Positions 63,810 to 64,000 of a stretch of 64,000 bases of DNA are shown one piece after another. Made by a program: the position numbers and the translations under genes. This stretch comes from Paenibacillus wulumuqiensis (GTDB taxonomy: Bacteria > Bacillota > Bacilli > Paenibacillales > Paenibacillaceae), in NCBI RefSeq assembly GCF_000971965.1, contig NZ_LAQP01000001.1:1-64000 (forward strand). The letters run 5' to 3'. The notes under the pieces are model-generated. The model was not told the origin of the DNA. It saw nothing but the letters and a program-made list of their open reading frames with translations, and did no database searches. Numbering within the stretch: the first letter of the stretch is position 1; each line of letters starts with the position of its first letter.

Positions 63810-64000
63810 ATGGCACAAATGAATATGAAAGAAGCGATTCGCGACGCAATCCGCGTTGAGATGAAAAATGACCCTAACGTGCTCATTTTTGGTGAAGACG
63901 TAGGTAAAGTCGGCGGTGTATTCCGTGCGACAGAAGGTCTGCAAGCAGAGTTTGGCGAGGAGCGTGTATTCGATACTCCTCTGGCTGAGTCCGCAATCGG
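63810..64000 (+). CDS. pdhB: Pyruvate dehydrogenase E1 component, beta subunit (3' end beyond window)
   Basis: The visible ~64 residues start [20 protein letters not shown] and continue [24 protein letters not shown], the E1-beta start seen in Bacillus PdhB. AAGGAGG lies 11 nt before the ATG at 63810; an ATG at 63801 is closer to that site, but MAQM is the family start. The window ends inside the gene. Confidence 0.92.
   Translation, partial: MAQMNMKEAIRDAIRVEMKNDPNVLIFGEDVGKVGGVFRATEGLQAEFGEERVFDTPLAESAI

Overview
The window looks like a chromosomal segment of a low-to-mid GC, endospore-forming Firmicute of the Paenibacillaceae (Paenibacillus or a close relative). This is inferred from strong AGGAGG-type ribosome sites, frequent TTG/GTG starts, a Spo0A-type regulator, a glnR-glnA unit under a TGTNA-N7-TNACA operator, a lexA/yneA-type divergon with Bacillus-type SOS boxes, mutS-mutL-miaA-hfq order, and gene families typical of Bacillales (YxcD, Ntdp/YgaC, YnbB, YnzC, TenI-ThiO-ThiS-ThiG-ThiF). 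No rRNA, tRNA, CRISPR array or intact insertion sequence was seen.

Layout. 1-4.4 kb is an AT-rich accessory stretch: the end of a polymorphic toxin with its pentapeptide-repeat immunity protein, a second orphan toxin/immunity cassette, two small overlapping unknown genes, and a decayed RDD membrane-protein gene. 4.5-11.6 kb is a signalling module: a receiver-PP2C phosphatase, a Jag_N-FapA (DUF342) protein, a STAS anti-anti-sigma-like protein, a membrane HD-GYP protein fused to an RsbW-like ATPase domain, and a second receiver-PP2C paralogue whose phosphatase motifs are altered. 11.8-17.8 kb holds a phospho-beta-glucosidase gene behind a LicT/BglG-type leader, a YxcD/membrane protein pair, a PadR regulator, a beta-carbonic anhydrase and an M32 carboxypeptidase. 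18.1-25.1 kb has an aromatic-acid-exporter-like protein and a five-gene oligopeptide ABC transporter (ATPase-ATPase-permease-permease-binding protein). 25.4-37.8 kb is housekeeping: mutS, mutL, an RsmJ-like methyltransferase, miaA, hfq, a class A penicillin-binding protein, a DUF402 phosphatase and hflX. 38-46.2 kb has a YnbB-like PLP enzyme, glnR-glnA, a Spo0A-like regulator, and the SOS divergon lexA / YneA-like LysM protein, followed by a DUF896 gene. 46.2-53.2 kb is a mixed set: HAD phosphatases, acireductone dioxygenase, RNase Z, a zinc-finger-less Fpg/Nei-type protein, a cREC protein, a thioredoxin-like protein, an RlmM/RrmJ-type methyltransferase and DinB. 53.4-55.8 kb encodes a Ser/Thr kinase fused to a MinD/ParA-like domain plus a second MinD/ParA-like protein, both with degenerate P-loops. 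55.8-61.4 kb is thiamine metabolism: a TPP riboswitch, tenI-thiO-thiS-thiG-thiF, and convergent thiN. The window ends with an esterase gene and pdhA-pdhB (pdhB cut by the edge).

How parts work together. The 4.5-11.6 kb module contains every kind of part of a Rsb-like partner switch (phosphatase, STAS substrate, ATPase kinase), with the kinase part fused to an HD-GYP domain and a FapA protein in the same unit; no sigma factor lies beside it. The kinase/P-loop pair at 53.4-55.8 kb is the other candidate for an undescribed system. The thiamine unit shows a complete control logic: the 3' strand of the riboswitch is complementary to the 5' arm of a terminator about 260 nt downstream. All functions are read from sequence motifs and family knowledge; no searches were run.
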